From Piezodorus guildinii (Eukaryota; Arthropoda; Insecta; Hemiptera; Pentatomidae), in assembly GCA_023052935.1 (NCBI GenBank), contig CM041292.1, positions 28,416,954-28,480,953 of the forward strand: a stretch of 64,000 nucleotides of DNA, written 5' to 3'. Both the position numbers and the translations under genes were made by a program. Under the pieces are notes generated by a model. That model worked only from the letters and a program-made list of their open reading frames with translations, was not told the origin of the DNA and did not search any database. Shown here one piece after another: positions 33,020-44,203 of the stretch. Position 1 is the first letter of the stretch, and the number at the start of each line of letters is the position of its first letter.

Positions 33020-33290
33020 CTTTAAGTAAGTAAAACTTAATTTACTATTTCAACTTTTCGGCCTTTTTTTTACAGCTTCAGCTTCAGGGCTATAAAACAA
33101 AATATAACAACCTGCTATTAATTAGTTACAAATAGGTGGTTAACTATTTTTTGTTTATGGATAAATTAATTTTATAGTTCGGAAGACGGCCTAAAATTAA
33201 GGGCGAAACGTGGGTACAATACATTAAGTTTTTACCAATACACTCCGAATCAACTCCTCAATTTCCTCACACAGTCAACCATTACTACAT
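33020..33290. mobile_element. Family F fold-back element, decayed copy 4
   Basis: Left arm near 33030-33105 ('aaaacttaatttact', 'cttttcggcc', 'cttcagggc') and right arm 33175-33260 ('ggcctaaaattaagggcgaaacgtgggtac', 'attaagtttttacc') are inverted relatives. The right side has the extension 'cacacagtcaaccat' (33277-33291). Hammerhead core residues are lost. Confidence 0.6.
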
Positions 33291-33840
33291 TATTACTAAT
33301 TTTGGATTGATCGTCGTTCGGAAAACTTAATATAATAATATAATATAAAACGAAAGAAAGTAAATATAACTTTTAAAAGTTTTTTCAACTGTAATCCAAT
33401 GTAATGAAAAATCATGCTTAACCAATTTTACAATAAAAAAAGAAACCAGAAAAAATACATACGTGAAACCCATAAATAATGGTGATAAAAACAAACTCAA
33501 ACTTGCCTGAAACAAAAAACAAAACAAACAAGTTTAGCCAATATGCAGAAATGACCTGGTATTAAACATTGATAATTAAATGTATGGAGCTTTTTTTTAT
33601 TTTGAGACATTAAAAAACTTTATAGGAAAGTCAATCTAGACAAATGTACATTTTTTTACAAAAGTATTTATTGGAGAATTTTTTTTTTGTATAATTGAAG
33701 ATTTAACACCCTAAATGTATAAGTTGGTAATATTGGGTCGGAAAATACATTTTCAAATAGATTTTCAATACTAAAATTTAATCCTCTCTGTGTTTATAAA
33801 ATCAGGTTTACTTGGTCAATAATGTTTGTATATTCTAAAA
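33291..33840. other. Intergenic DNA, nothing recognised
   Basis: AT-rich; the minus-strand frame 33327-33527 is hydrophobic low complexity without a domain. Confidence 0.4.
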
Positions 33841-33879
33841 AACGTTAAGATGCTTTTATGCATCAGTTTTTATCCGAGA

Positions 33880-34200
33880 TTTTTTATCATTGAGTGGTAT
33901 AATGCTTGCTCAAAGTTTAAGAGAAAAAAAAAATTCTTTTTCGTCATTGGGTGATTATTTATTGCCGAAAAATGAAAATCCGCTGCAGAAACGTTAAGAA
34001 AATATGCAATGTGTATGGCGAAAATGCCTTACGAGAAAGCACCGCCCGTAAGTGATTTGCTTGGTTCAGAACCGGAAATTTTGACTTGGAAGACGCAAGG
34101 CGCTCGAGTCGAAGTTTTGGAGTTCTTGAAGGACAAAATTTAAAAAAATACCTGAAAGATGGCAACATTTAATAGATCAAAATGAGTCATATATAATTGA
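33880..34200 (+). pseudogene. Mariner transposase remnant: HTH joined to extreme C-terminus
   Basis: Plus-strand translation around 33980-34110 gives RCRNVKKICNVYGENALRES, then TARK, a TGA where Trp is expected, and FAWFRTGNFDLEDARRS. This is the second helix-turn-helix of mariner transposases. Shortly after (34150-34190) comes PERWQHLIDQNESYIID, which resembles the final residues of the same protein. The catalytic middle of about 200 residues is absent, so an internal deletion has joined the two ends. Terminal repeats were not identified with confidence. A third mariner type in this window, judged by sequence. Confidence 0.65.
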
Positions 34201-35297
34201 TTAAAAATGTTTACAAGAATCTTAGGTTTTTTTAAATCGCCAGCAAAAAACGCTACACACTTATTTTACAATATAATATAAACATTGCAGAGCATTCGAT
34301 GAGCAGAGGCGATGTAGGACAAATGAATATTAAAGGCCAACCACTAGTGAGTAGTTGAGAAACTTGTATCTATTACCACACCCTTCTGGCTCTGGGGTGC
34401 TTCGTATATATATTTGCTTGACAGATCCATGTATGGTATAAATTAATTAATACTCAACCAAAATAGTTGATACATCATACAGTAAATGTATAATAATGAA
34501 TGGTCTCATAAACAAAATAGAAAAAGTGAATAATGGCGCCCATAAAGTAGGTACTGATAATTTAAAACTCATTAGTTCAAATAGTGTTCTTGAGAAAATT
34601 CCTTTAATTTTCCGAGCTTCACTATTATGCGAGAAATTGAGATTATAGTTTAGTTAAGGGAAAAGACACATCTAACTGTGTATGAATATCTATCATTATA
34701 AAATTCTTAAGTAGGTCAATAATTTATAAAAATATAACAATGGAATATTATGAATTATTCAAACTACAATAATCTAATTAAAGTAAATCAACTCATTTTT
34801 AAATATTAAATAAACTAGTTATGTTATATTTTAAAATAAATCTAACGAATTGAAAACTAATAATAACAAATTAAATTTATCATTAAATATGAACAGAACC
34901 TTCTGGTTGTCCACCTTACAAGGACCCTGCAGTTTATTTCTACGCCTGCTATGTTGCGTTACAAAGCGTATTATAATAACATCATTCCTGTTATTAGATA
35001 GAACCGTGTTTTATGTATTATTGTTATCATAAATTTATTTTACATTTTATAATCATTTTTTTAATTTAAATATTTACCTAAACGGTCTATTTTCAAATCT
35101 AACATTACTGCTATTGTGTATTTTAATCACTTACTCATTATTATTACCAGTTGTTGTTATTACCAGCCTTTAAATACAACTATCATTAGCATCAAGATAT
35201 TAAGTCGATAAAATGTTTGTGGAGTAGATGAATCTACGTTATTTTATTGTCTTTGAGTTAGTATTAAAAAATAAATAATAATAAAAACCATAATGAA
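34201..35297. other. Intergenic DNA, nothing recognised
   Basis: AT-rich, no supportable feature; the frame 34850-35032 has no domain. Confidence 0.4.
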
Positions 35298-35537
35298 GAG
35301 AGAATGGTTGACTGCGTGAGCATATGGGAGAAGTTAGTTCAGGGTGCAGTCAAAAGAACACACAATTAAGATATAAACTTAATTTACTGGTGCCGACGTT
35401 TCGGCCTAAATTATAGTCCTTAAAACGCCCTGAATAAGGCCTATAATTTAGGCTGAAACGTCGGCACCAATTTATTAAGTTAATATCTTAAATGTGTGTT
35501 CTTTTAACTGCACTCTGAACTAACTTCTCACAACAAT
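35298..35537. mobile_element. Family F fold-back element, copy 5
   Basis: Left arm 35325-35424 and right arm 35430-35535 are inverted copies meeting with almost no loop. Both have the 'tgccgacgtttcggcc' type core. The extension 'atggttgactgcgtgag' is on the left this time (35304-35320), the reverse of copies 1 and 4. The right-arm core reads CUGAAUA...GAAACGUC, so the hammerhead core is damaged. Confidence 0.7.
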
Positions 35538-35698
35538 AAATAACAATCTGGTGCGCGGAACACACGACATTCACTTACCTCTGTTATTAATATCAATCTA
35601 AGAATTTTTAAACAAATTTAGAAACGAAAATATATTTTTAAAGAATTATTTACATTTGATTTTTATAGAAAGATGTTATAAAATGATATGTTATAATA

Positions 35699-35701
<3 letters not shown>

Positions 35702-35733
<32 letters not shown>

Positions 35734-35825
35734 ACAATTCTTTATTGAACAATATTACAATCTGTCCAATTTAGAACATTTTTAATAGGGATACAACATT
35801 CATACTGCATTCACACGATATATAC
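35702..35825 (-). mobile_element. Retrotransposon tail with A-tail on the minus strand
   Basis: A T-run at 35702-35729 is followed by 'ctttattgaacaatattacaa', which on the minus strand is an AATAAA-containing 3' end with poly-A. It marks the insertion point into repeat A. The source element is not identified. Confidence 0.5.
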
Positions 35826-36600
35826 AAAACAATAAATTTTTTATTTTTTTTTTATTTGTTATCTGCCTCTACCCTACGGGGTCATTGGCGTCATCACATT
35901 ACATTATACTCTATTGTAGTACCCTACAATCTTTAAATATTTAAATAGTTTGGATATATGCTTTTCTTCGTCTCCGAGTATTTGGTTAAGCCTCAGTGGC
36001 AATCCAATAGCTTTTCTAATTTTTTTGTATTTTTTACATTCTATTAACAAATGGTTCACACTCTGTATGACGTTGTCACATTCCGTGCAAGTGGGTGCTT
36101 CTAACCGTTTTAGGAGGTACCCATGGGTAAATTGGCAATGACCGATTCTCAATCTGCATAGTAGGATTTCTTCCCTCCTAGACTTTCTGGAGTTAGTTAA
36201 CCATTTATTACAATCAGATTTCACTGCTCTTAATTTTGTCTGCCCTCTTTTCCACTTTTCCGTCCAATCCGCTAGCAACCCTTTTTTCGATTGGAGCATC
36301 CAATCTTCCACAGTTACTTCATTAATTTGGACAATTCCACTCTCTTCTCCTATTCTGGCGGTGTTGGCTGCTCGGTCAGCTTTTTCATTGCCCGGAATTC
36401 CTCGATGGGCTGGTACCCATAGCAACACAACATGTGTATGTTCGAGTTTTATTTTCCAACTCTCGTTAATTATTTCCCGTATTATCGCGTTGGTTGGTGT
36501 TTGGCTGTCGATGGCAGCTAACACACTCCAAGAGTCCGTCGCAATAATCCACGAATTTTTGTTAGAGTTATCTATACATTTTATAATAATAAACAATAAA
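35826..36600 (-). pseudogene. RNase H-bearing non-LTR element fragment, largely open
   Basis: One minus-strand frame (36668-35904) stays open. After a non-homologous start it reads SWIIATDSWSVLAAI (second and third RNase H motif area), HVVLLWVPAHRGIPGNEKAD (the RNase H 'HxGxxGNExAD' signature, where His is replaced by Arg: AHRGIPGN), then KEEIL-like RREEILLCRLRIGHCQFTHGY and CTECDNVIQSVNHLLIEC, a C-x2-C-x8-H-x4-C zinc knuckle. It ends LFKYLK. The RT part and the start of RNase H are missing. It is the best preserved copy of the family also seen at 6603-7550. The open frame probably reflects youth, not function. Confidence 0.8.
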
Positions 36601-36660
36601 TTTATATAATAATAATACAATACAAATATATACAAAACAAAATCAATAAAAATATATACA

Positions 36661-36960
36661 AAAGTCACTCATACCTAAATACAATTCACAAGCATACAGC
36701 ACGTGAGTGGAGAATCTAGCCAATGCTAGAACTCCAATATACATTTTACAAGAGGTCTCGAGGCCACTGCCGTTTCAACCTTCTAGGAAGATGGTAAGGA
36801 TGTGTGGAGCTGGATAAGGATTGAGCTAGGGGATTAGGGTGATGGAAAAGCTTCTGATGGAATTTAGAGAATTTTAATGGTATAAGGTCTAAAATAAATG
36901 GAATATTTAGGTCGCGGTGTAAGGTATGGTTGGATACATAATAAGGATGTTATAATATTA
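36661..36960 (-). mobile_element. Jockey-like element C-terminal fragment
   Basis: Strong match to 4180-4440: 'gccactgccgtttcaac', 'gtggagctggata', 'aatttagagaattttaatgg', 'atacataataagga'. It is the post-RT coding end of the same family and lies against the RNase H-bearing fragment in the same orientation. Confidence 0.75.
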
Positions 36961-37017
36961 TCTAGGAAATTCAGTAAGTTTTTTTTTTTCGGCTTTTCAT
37001 CACTACGTGTTAGAATA

Positions 37018-37135
37018 AGGTGACCAGATTTTTAGATGGGCAAAGCGGGACAACTCTGGAGGAGGGAGGGCATCAACAAAAATTTTGAAAAATCGGGACT
37101 GTCCCGCCTAAAGCGTCTGGTGACAGCGCCGTCAT
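37018..37135. mobile_element. Small inverted-repeat element (hAT-like MITE candidate)
   Basis: It begins 'aggtgaccagattt', contains 'gcgggacaact' and 'cgggactgtcccgcct', and ends 'gcgtctggtgaca', so the ends pair as inverted repeats (GTGACCAGA/TCTGGTGAC). 'GGTGACCAGA..TCCCG' ends are common in non-autonomous DNA transposons. The hAT assignment is a guess. Confidence 0.45.
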
Positions 37136-37733
37136 CGGCCATGCGGTGAAAAAATTACATAAAGAATTATTTTAGGTCTTTTCTCCTTTAGTTGTGAATT
37201 AAATTTGCTCAAATTGCATATTTAGGCGTTTTTAACCAATTCTAATAAGACGATGTGCCTAATTTTTTTAAATCTATAATGTTATAAATACTTTAGAAGA
37301 AGAAAACTTAAAATATCTACATTTAAGCCCCATCAGACTATTTCAATTAGTATAGAACCTACATGATAATAAAGCCCATTAAATTTTACAACGATATAGG
37401 GAGTTTAATCAAAATCGTTAAAGCCATTTTTGAGTAAATCGTAAAAAGGTGCTAAATGCATGGGCTAAAGTAGGGCTTCCGGTCACCCGATTCTAGTGAA
37501 AAAGTTGCTGTGACATCTCGGGCGTATAGAAATTTTAAATATGAAATTTTAGTTCCGTACGAGTGTTTTTTGCGCTAGACTTACCACACACACACAAACA
37601 CAGACATTTTTTTGGGACTTGGTCATTTGTACTCAGAAGACCCTTAAACGTGTATTTCCGTCTGGAAAAACTGGAATTCGAAAATTTTCACGATCGCAAT
37701 ACTTTCCCTTACTATATGTAGTAAGTGAAAGTA

Positions 37734-38228
37734 AAAACAATAAAAAAAAAAAAAAACTAAATAGATAAACATTAATTGCTTTGGTATTCCTCCATGAATC
37801 TGGAAAATGACAGATCATGGATTTGTATATCTATAATCTTCAGTTCCAAGTCCGGCAGAAATTGAGTTTCCGGTCGGACGGACGGAATTTTGGAGTAAAG
37901 AAACCTAGAAAGAATCTACTAAGAATGTATTTCTAATTTAGAATAAGCCGTAGGTCTTAACGACATATATTATAAAACAAAAATAATTTCAATTAAATTT
38001 CTGATTGGAAAATGTTCTCAAATTTTCGATTAGCACCTACAGCTAACTCTATCTCTAGCTATTGTCTCTAGAACTTAACTTTTTCTAAGATCAAGAAAAC
38101 GTTTTACTTACACACTCACACACAAAATAAAAAAAAATTGTATACTAAATTTTGTTACCAAGGAATTGTTTTCGTATAGTTAATGAATCACACAAATAAA
38201 TAAACTGATGTAACTTTATTAATAATCA
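37734..38228. other. Intergenic DNA, nothing recognised
   Basis: AT-rich; no supportable feature. Confidence 0.4.
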
Positions 38229-38230
38229 AA

Positions 38231-38837
38231 ATAATAATAATAATAATAACAATAACGTGGCTAACATTGTCCACCAAGTGTTAGCCAAGAAATATCATAA
38301 GCTGGAGGAAACTTGCCCGTATTACAAATACATCCCACTGCCAGTCATTAATAGACAGCACGTCAAGCTGTATTGGGACCTGGCCATCATAACTGACCAT
38401 ACAATTCCACATAACAAGCCAGATATTTTACTGATGTCAAAGGCAGAAAAATGTGCAATGATCATCGAGATAGGGGTGCCATCAGATGATAACCTGCACA
38501 AGGTAGTTGCAGAAAAGGTCAGAAAATATCAGGCAGGATTTGGGGGAAGAATTGAAGCAACTGTACAAGCTTGACAAAGTGAGAGTGCTGCCGTTGATCA
38601 TCTCAACTAATGGCTTGATCCCAGAGATGACTGTTAATTCAATAAAGGAGCTGGATCTTCCCCTCAACATTCTGGATGAGATGCAGAAAGCTGTGTTACT
38701 TGGTACTGCGAGTATTGTTCGGAAAGTAATGGACATAAAGGATTAAGGTTTACTAGCCTCACCCTTGACTTAGGTCCGGGTAGGCTCTAATGCCAGCGGA
38801 AGCTGAGAACAAATAAATAATAATAATAATAATAATA
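38231..38837 (+). mobile_element. Dong/R4-like non-LTR retrotransposon, 5'-truncated, in a TAA repeat
   Basis: The coding fragment (38257-38746) and a short 3' UTR with 'taggctctaatgccagcgga' sit between AAT repeats at 38231-38256 and 38811-38837. Dong elements of the R4 group are known to insert into TAA repeats, and the flanks here agree. The 5' end is cut within the C-terminal domain. Confidence 0.8.
38257..38746 (+). pseudogene. R4/Dong-type polyprotein C-terminus with restriction-like endonuclease
   Basis: The frame starting near 38257 reads VHQVLAKKYHKL, IPLPVINRQHVKLYWDLAII, HNKPDILLMSKAEKCAMIIE and VPSDDNLHKVV. The PD followed some 13 residues later by an acidic residue in 'IIEIGVP' fits the PD-(D/E)xK restriction-like endonuclease of site-specific non-LTR elements, which nicks the target. 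A frameshift near 38540 moves the reading to EELKQLYKLDKVRVLPLIIS, TNGLIPEMTV and IVRKVMDIKD, ending at 38746. The RT domain and the zinc-binding CCHC part are missing. Dead copy. Confidence 0.8.
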
Positions 38838-38869
38838 GGCTTACTGAACTTCCCCAGTATAGACTCCTC

Positions 38870-38990
38870 CAATGTTCGCCGGTCAATCTCATGCCCCCGA
38901 GATCAGCCTTAATGTAATCCTCCCATGGGCGTTTCGGCATATCTTTTGGACGCCTAACAGTCGTTTCAGCGCGTATTATCCGAGATGCTA
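38870..38990 (-). pseudogene. Non-LTR reverse transcriptase end fragment
   Basis: The minus strand gives RIIRAETTVRRPKDMPKRPW, then EDYIKADLGGMRLTGEHW and RSLYW. The 'GRP..RW.D.(V/I)..DL..(L/M)' pattern is the usual RTE-like C-terminus. Short and isolated. Confidence 0.5.
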
Positions 38991-39745
38991 TTAAAGTTAG
39001 GGATTCTTTCTTTTTTAATAATGGATAATATAAATAATAATTATGGAAAATTACTATATCTGATGAATTAATCATTAGTCCTAGCGAGAAATATTTAATA
39101 ACAGAAATATTTTCCATCAATCGTTGTATTTAAATTTAAATGTTTAGTAATCAAATTTTTGATTCGACGACCAACACAGCTGGAGCGTGTCAAAAACGTT
39201 ATGTTTTTTAGGGGGAAAAAGCCATGTATAAGAAAGAACCTGTATAACTACAGCCAAAATTAATCCATATCAAAAACAATTGATCTAATCGTTTTGAATT
39301 TTATGAACAATGTCAGGAATAGTTTCCGTAAATTTCAGATGTACGGATAACATTATTAATAAATGAACTGTCAAATAAATATTTTTCTCAATGAGTAAAA
39401 GCTACATATTTTTAGAACAGGAGGAAAAGATACAGGGGAGAGAGAGAAGTTGTGATTGTGTTTAGAGAGGTCAGTTTTTCGATAAGAGGAGATGACTACT
39501 GATATGATAAGCGTTATTGGAATGGAAAGGCCTAGTATCAGGAGCTGCGGGAGGAGCTGGAGGTTGGCAAAGAGGAGAAGGTAACTTGTTCCTGCCTCCT
39601 GACCTCCTCCGACCGCCACAGCAAGAACCACCACGCTACACGTTCGAAATGCGCGCCTAACAACTTCCTTCTTCCCCCTCCACATTTCGCATATTTATCC
39701 TGCTACACGTATCTTACACCAACCACAGTCAACTACTATTGTTGG
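38991..39745. other. Intergenic DNA with a GC-richer patch
   Basis: 39540-39690 is GC-richer and supports a minus-strand frame (39685-39371) starting MWRGKKEVVRRAF with a hydrophobic middle. I do not recognise it and there is no promoter or splice context, so it is not called a gene. Confidence 0.35.
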
Positions 39746-39747
39746 TT

Positions 39748-39875
39748 TATTTGTTGATGCCGCTCTAGCTAATCGGACAGTGGTTCTGTGGACATAATAA
39801 ATAATTTTGCCTTTCCAGGTTTAATTATGGATTCTTTAATGAGCACCGAACACGGCCTCAAAGAATATTAAACTC
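39748..39875 (-). repeat. SINE body (family S2)
   Basis: The minus strand matches the 3' half of the S2 element: 'cataattaaacctggaaagg', 'ctgtccgattagctagagcg'. Head missing. Confidence 0.65.
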
Positions 39876-39959
39876 CTTCAAATTTAATATAAGGTTGGGG
39901 TCGTAAATGGTTTACTACAATAAATATACAAAAATCAAGTTGTGCGACATTTACCTTAG

Positions 39960-40380
39960 ACCTTCTAATTGCCCCTACATGAACACATTACAATATTCAG
40001 TTACCAATACCAACAGAAACGAAATGCTAATTTATCAAACGAAACTACCTTAAAAAGAGTAAATAACCGACTATCAATATTTAGATGACTTCCACATCAT
40101 AAAAACAAATTACTCGCTTGATAGAAAAATTATCATATATAATATGTTACTTAAACCGCTATGGACTTACGGCACTAATCTTCAAGTCTAAATTCCGGCG
40201 TTTTATTGCTCACTGCCCCTTTTGTGTCAGAAATAAATCGTCACACTAAGACCTTAACATACTAACCGTAACGGATGTCATAAAGAAATACTTAACGAAA
40301 TTCATGACCAAATCGCTAATCATTTAAAGCTACTGGTACAAACATTACTGAAAGACTAACTACCACAAAATTTAGGAAGC
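39960..40380 (+). pseudogene. Jockey-like reverse transcriptase C-terminal fragment, decayed
   Basis: The plus-strand phrase LLDRKIIIYNMLLKPLWTYGTNLQ (shown in parts at 40118-40190) matches 'LIY.TILKPIWTYG.QL' of Jockey elements. Later pieces follow the same order and end in an A-run at 40382-40399, the likely A-tail. Confidence 0.6.
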
Positions 40381-40399
40381 CAAAAAAAAAAAAAAAAAA

Positions 40400-41940
40400 C
40401 GCCTGTGTAGCAAAGATCTAATTATTTGATCAAATCTTTCACGCAAAAAATGCCTTTACCCGGAGGGATTCTAAAAAATACATTATTTCGCATAGGTTTG
40501 GAATCACCAATTTTACCCCTTATCCCTTATAAGAAGTGCGCAAATACGCCATTTGCCAGGTTTTTACACACAACCATAAGCATATAGTCAAAAGTTAACT
40601 GATATCTTTGTCTCAAAGCCTTGTTTTCTGAAACATATTTAAGGAATAATTTAAAATATATATTTATATTGTTTTGAAACCCTTGAACCTTGCATTGTCA
40701 GTAGATAAGGGTTATTATCTTCATTTCTATTTCTAATTCATTATTCTGTTGTACGCCTTTTTACATTTTCTTTTTAAAGTACGTTATGTGTCTTTGTACC
40801 AACTATGTTACTATTACCCATATTAAGCAATTCTTTTAATTACAACTAATGAGGGATATATATACACAAATAAAGTTTACCAAATCAGAAATCGAAAATA
40901 GATCCTAAACAAAAACACCAATAATTTTACAATATGCACGATAATGAACTAACCTTCAACGATAAAGAATACCTATGGAGAGCAAAATTCTTTATGTCGT
41001 GCCAGTAAGGTGAAAATTTCATTCGGGAAGATCGTTAGTTTATTTATTTTTGTATTTTCTAGTATACCTAAAGATTTGAGATTCTGAACAAAGCCTTAGC
41101 TAATTATCATTCGAATTAAATTTATTTCACATCGTATTTTTTTTTCTTGAATAAAGGTAACGACTTGCTTGCTAATTTTTATCGTAGAAAAACTATTGCT
41201 GAACATTTAAGTTAAGATAAAAATAAGTGTTGGTCATGATTGCTTCGATCGTTAGCGATGATAATTGCGTCTGAAAATGTTCTTATTAATTTCTGTTGAT
41301 GGTAATAATCCGTACGGTGGACACCTTCGATTCTTTGATTAAAATATTAAATCATTTGGTGGTATACTTTTCCTTTTAGCAACAGTGATCAAGACTTGCG
41401 TTTCTTTCCTTTTTTTTTTTGGAGAATTCTGGGAAATATACCGGGACTTATAAATCTGTTAATAATAACTGGAAAAAGATATTTCCTTGAATCTTGTTCT
41501 AAAATAAGATATCTTCATCTCCCCTTCTTCTTCCACAAAGTGTTGAAATAACTCCTAACTCCCTTCCTCATACGTATACCTTTCTCAATATACTTTTCAG
41601 TCCTGGTTGTATTATCCTTATACAGGAGTATGTATTTTTTTTTTAATTATTCTTTCTTGTCCAAAAATATTTCAATTTCTATATTATAATTTAATTTAAT
41701 GCGCAATATATATACATGTAATAAATGTGAAATATTGTCTTATTATCATTATAAATTTTCCAGTTATTTATCCCAGACCATTCTATTTTCATTATTGTCA
41801 AAGCGGGGAAAGGGGCAGTGAATATCGAACCTAATATGAATGTTCTCATAATGGTTTATTTTATTAAACTACTTATTTATTTCGTTAATTTTAAGTATTT
41901 AGATTCAATCACTTATATGTATATAATAAATATTATTAAA
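40400..41940. other. Intergenic DNA, nothing recognised
   Basis: AT-rich with no supportable gene or repeat match. Confidence 0.4.
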
Positions 41941-41944
41941 ATAT

Positions 41945-42140
41945 ATTGATCGTGAAATTTTTCGAATTCGTGTCTTTACCAGAAATACACCTTTGATGGT
42001 CTCCTTGGTCTAAAAGCATGTGCGATCAGAGTAGCCCAAAACTTTTAAGGACGAGCTGATATTTGAGAAAACTTTCTGCCTGAGATGTTAGAGTAACTTT
42101 TTAACTAAAATCAAAGAATCGTAGTGTCACTTTATATCAT
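41945..42140 (-). repeat. Repeat A 3' fragment
   Basis: The minus strand shows the family 3' part in decayed form: 'cgaattc' with 'gatcgtgaaatttttcgaat' at the start of the block, 'ccttggtctaaaa', and 'cctgagatgttagagtaact' (RC of the cgtc/tcgggcgta region). Confidence 0.5.
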
Positions 42141-44095
42141 GAATTTTGAAACTTAAGTGTAACTCATTGTAAGGACTAACAATATTTATTAAACTCACTA
42201 TGCTGAGGACAAATCAAAGCGAAATTTGTATTGTCAGCTTTCCAGATTTTTATCTTTTTTGTTGCATTATATATAAATAAAGGACTATTATTGAAATTTT
42301 ATTCATAAACACGCCCATTACACAGTTATTTATGAAGATAAGAAAAATTTGTATAGTAAAAAAAATGTGTTTTGAAATCAGTAACGCACGATAAATATAT
42401 ATAAAAAAAAAAAAAAGAATGAAAGAGAAAAACAAAATGAAATCTTAACTATATGTAAGCTTGTATACAAAAAATATGTAACTCTTGTAATATTAGAAGA
42501 TAGAGAAAAAAATATATTAGTTTTTTAACCGAAAAACAGTGAATGATTATAAAAAAAAATAGAAAACACAAAACAAGAAAAAATAATGAAATTTTACCCT
42601 CAAATACGTCCAAAACTCGGTTATTTTTGAAGATACCGAAAAATATGAAGAGAGTTTTAGATTCAGTAATGGGTGATAAAAAAAAAAGTTGATCTATATA
42701 TTCGACACAAATTATGATAGATATAAATCCACTAAAACTCGGTTATTATTGATGACAAACATCTGAAATATTAGCAGCTATATAAACAGTTATACCCTAA
42801 TATAGTTATTTTGAAATAATAGACCATTGTGTAATATTCTGCAGCGTTTTATTATTATATATAGTAGCTAGTAACATCATAAGCATTGGAAAAAATCCTT
42901 TATTTTGTAAACTTATTGCTTTTGGTTCATATTTGTTTTTCATAAACGTCCATAGTTAAATGTTTCGTTTATTTACAATTTTGTTTTTAAATATTAAGTT
43001 GGTGAAATCTATTATATTTATTATTATGTATGGTAGCTTGTACCAACAGAATTCCTAAAAACAAATCATGCTTTTGCCTTAATTCTTTTTTTTCTTTCCA
43101 GAACATCACATTCTAGGTTACATTTACCAACAAGATAGAAATATATTTTTTAAGAGTATTAACTTGACGAAATCCCATTATTTTTATTAATATATATTGT
43201 AGACAGTATCATCATAATTACTGGTAAAAACTCATTCTTTTGCTCAAATAATTGCACTTGCTTCATAATATTTTTTTTTTTAGATGTCCATAGTAAAACG
43301 GCTTAACAAAGGATACCGTTTGATAGCCAGGCAACGAGAGATTTAAAGCTAGAGGAATCACGGTGCAACGAATGCATTTTATACATATTTATTGGTATAT
43401 CATGAATTAATTAGTTATTAATTCCAAAAATAACCATATTTTCCTCCATCTAATCTCAATTTTTCATGTTGTTTGATTGAAAAATAACAGTACCACTATA
43501 TTATTTATTTGAGTAACCAGCTTCTCTGGGAGCGCCAAGGTTATGAAAACGCCATAATTTGGATTGCTCTAAATTGACAACTAGTTAGGATAAAATAATA
43601 CAATTTTCTATAACATCCTTACTATACGAAAGGATAGATCGTGCCAAATTTCACGAATATCTGGGGTCTTAAAATTTCAGGATGAATTCGAATTCATTTA
43701 ATTCTACATATGTTTATAAAATAACATGAACTTTAAAGGTTTCTTTTTAAGTGAAACTGCTTCAAAGAATAATTAGGGATACCAGGACATCCTTTGTTGC
43801 AATCTAAGTAGTTTATTTCTGGTTTTAGTGTATTTGATAAGCAATGTGTTTATTATTCAGAACAAAATGAAAATGAAGATAGTAGAATGGTTAACACGAA
43901 ACTATTTTATTTAAAGATGTTATTTTACCAAGCAAGAATCATTTTGTAAGTTGACTATCAAGTTTCTGTACATAAATCAAAAATAAAATGAGGCACGGTT
44001 ATTCATTCATCCATATGTCTCTATTGAAAGAACGGTATCAGTTTTTTTGCACACTGATCAATTATGTAAGAATTAGCTTATTAGTACGTAAGTAG
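42141..44095. other. Intergenic DNA with worn, repeated AT-rich units
   Basis: Related phrases recur about every 300 bases ('ttatttatgaagataag' at 42327 and 'ttatttttgaagatacc' at 42621; 'tttcataaacgtccatag' at 42939 and 'tttagatgtccatag' at 43280). The stretch 42750-42860 matches repeat B at 29395 and 45785. No gene seen. Confidence 0.4.
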
Positions 44096-44096
44096 G

Positions 44097-44203
44097 GGCT
44101 GCGGTTTCAAGTTCAAGGTAGTTGAATGTAGTTTGACAGCTAGCTCTCGCTTTTAACGAGCTATATAAGCCCGCACTGGTCAACGAAAGGACAGATTCCA
44201 ACC
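44097..44203 (+). promoter_or_regulatory. Promoter of CPR pseudogene 5
   Basis: TATATAAG at 44162-44169. A CAGA start-site candidate lies at 44192-44195, giving a leader of only about 11 nt, so the start site is less clear than in the other genes. TCAAGTTCAAGG at 44107-44118 is identical to the gene 4 motif, at 55 rather than 44 bp before the TATA box, a shift of about one helical turn. Confidence 0.65.

Larger units (their letters stand above)
35546..37733 (+). repeat. Repeat A copy interrupted by nested insertions
   Basis: The 5' end (35546-35700, from ATCTGGTGCGCGG) and the 3' part (36975-37733, ending in a palindrome and gtaagtgaaagta) belong to one copy. It is split by retrotransposon material (35702-36970) and by a small inverted-repeat element (37018-37135). 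Together the two halves have the length of a full repeat A. Confidence 0.75.

Noticed and set aside
35904..36668. A host RNase H gene, because the 254-codon frame is open
   Set aside because: The WVPAH-GIPGNEKAD plus zinc-knuckle order is that of non-LTR elements, the start of the domain is missing, and a sister copy lies at 6603-7550.
39371..39685. Minus-strand frame of 104 codons in a GC-richer patch
   Set aside because: No recognisable domain, no splice or promoter context; it may be coincidental openness in a purine-rich strand.
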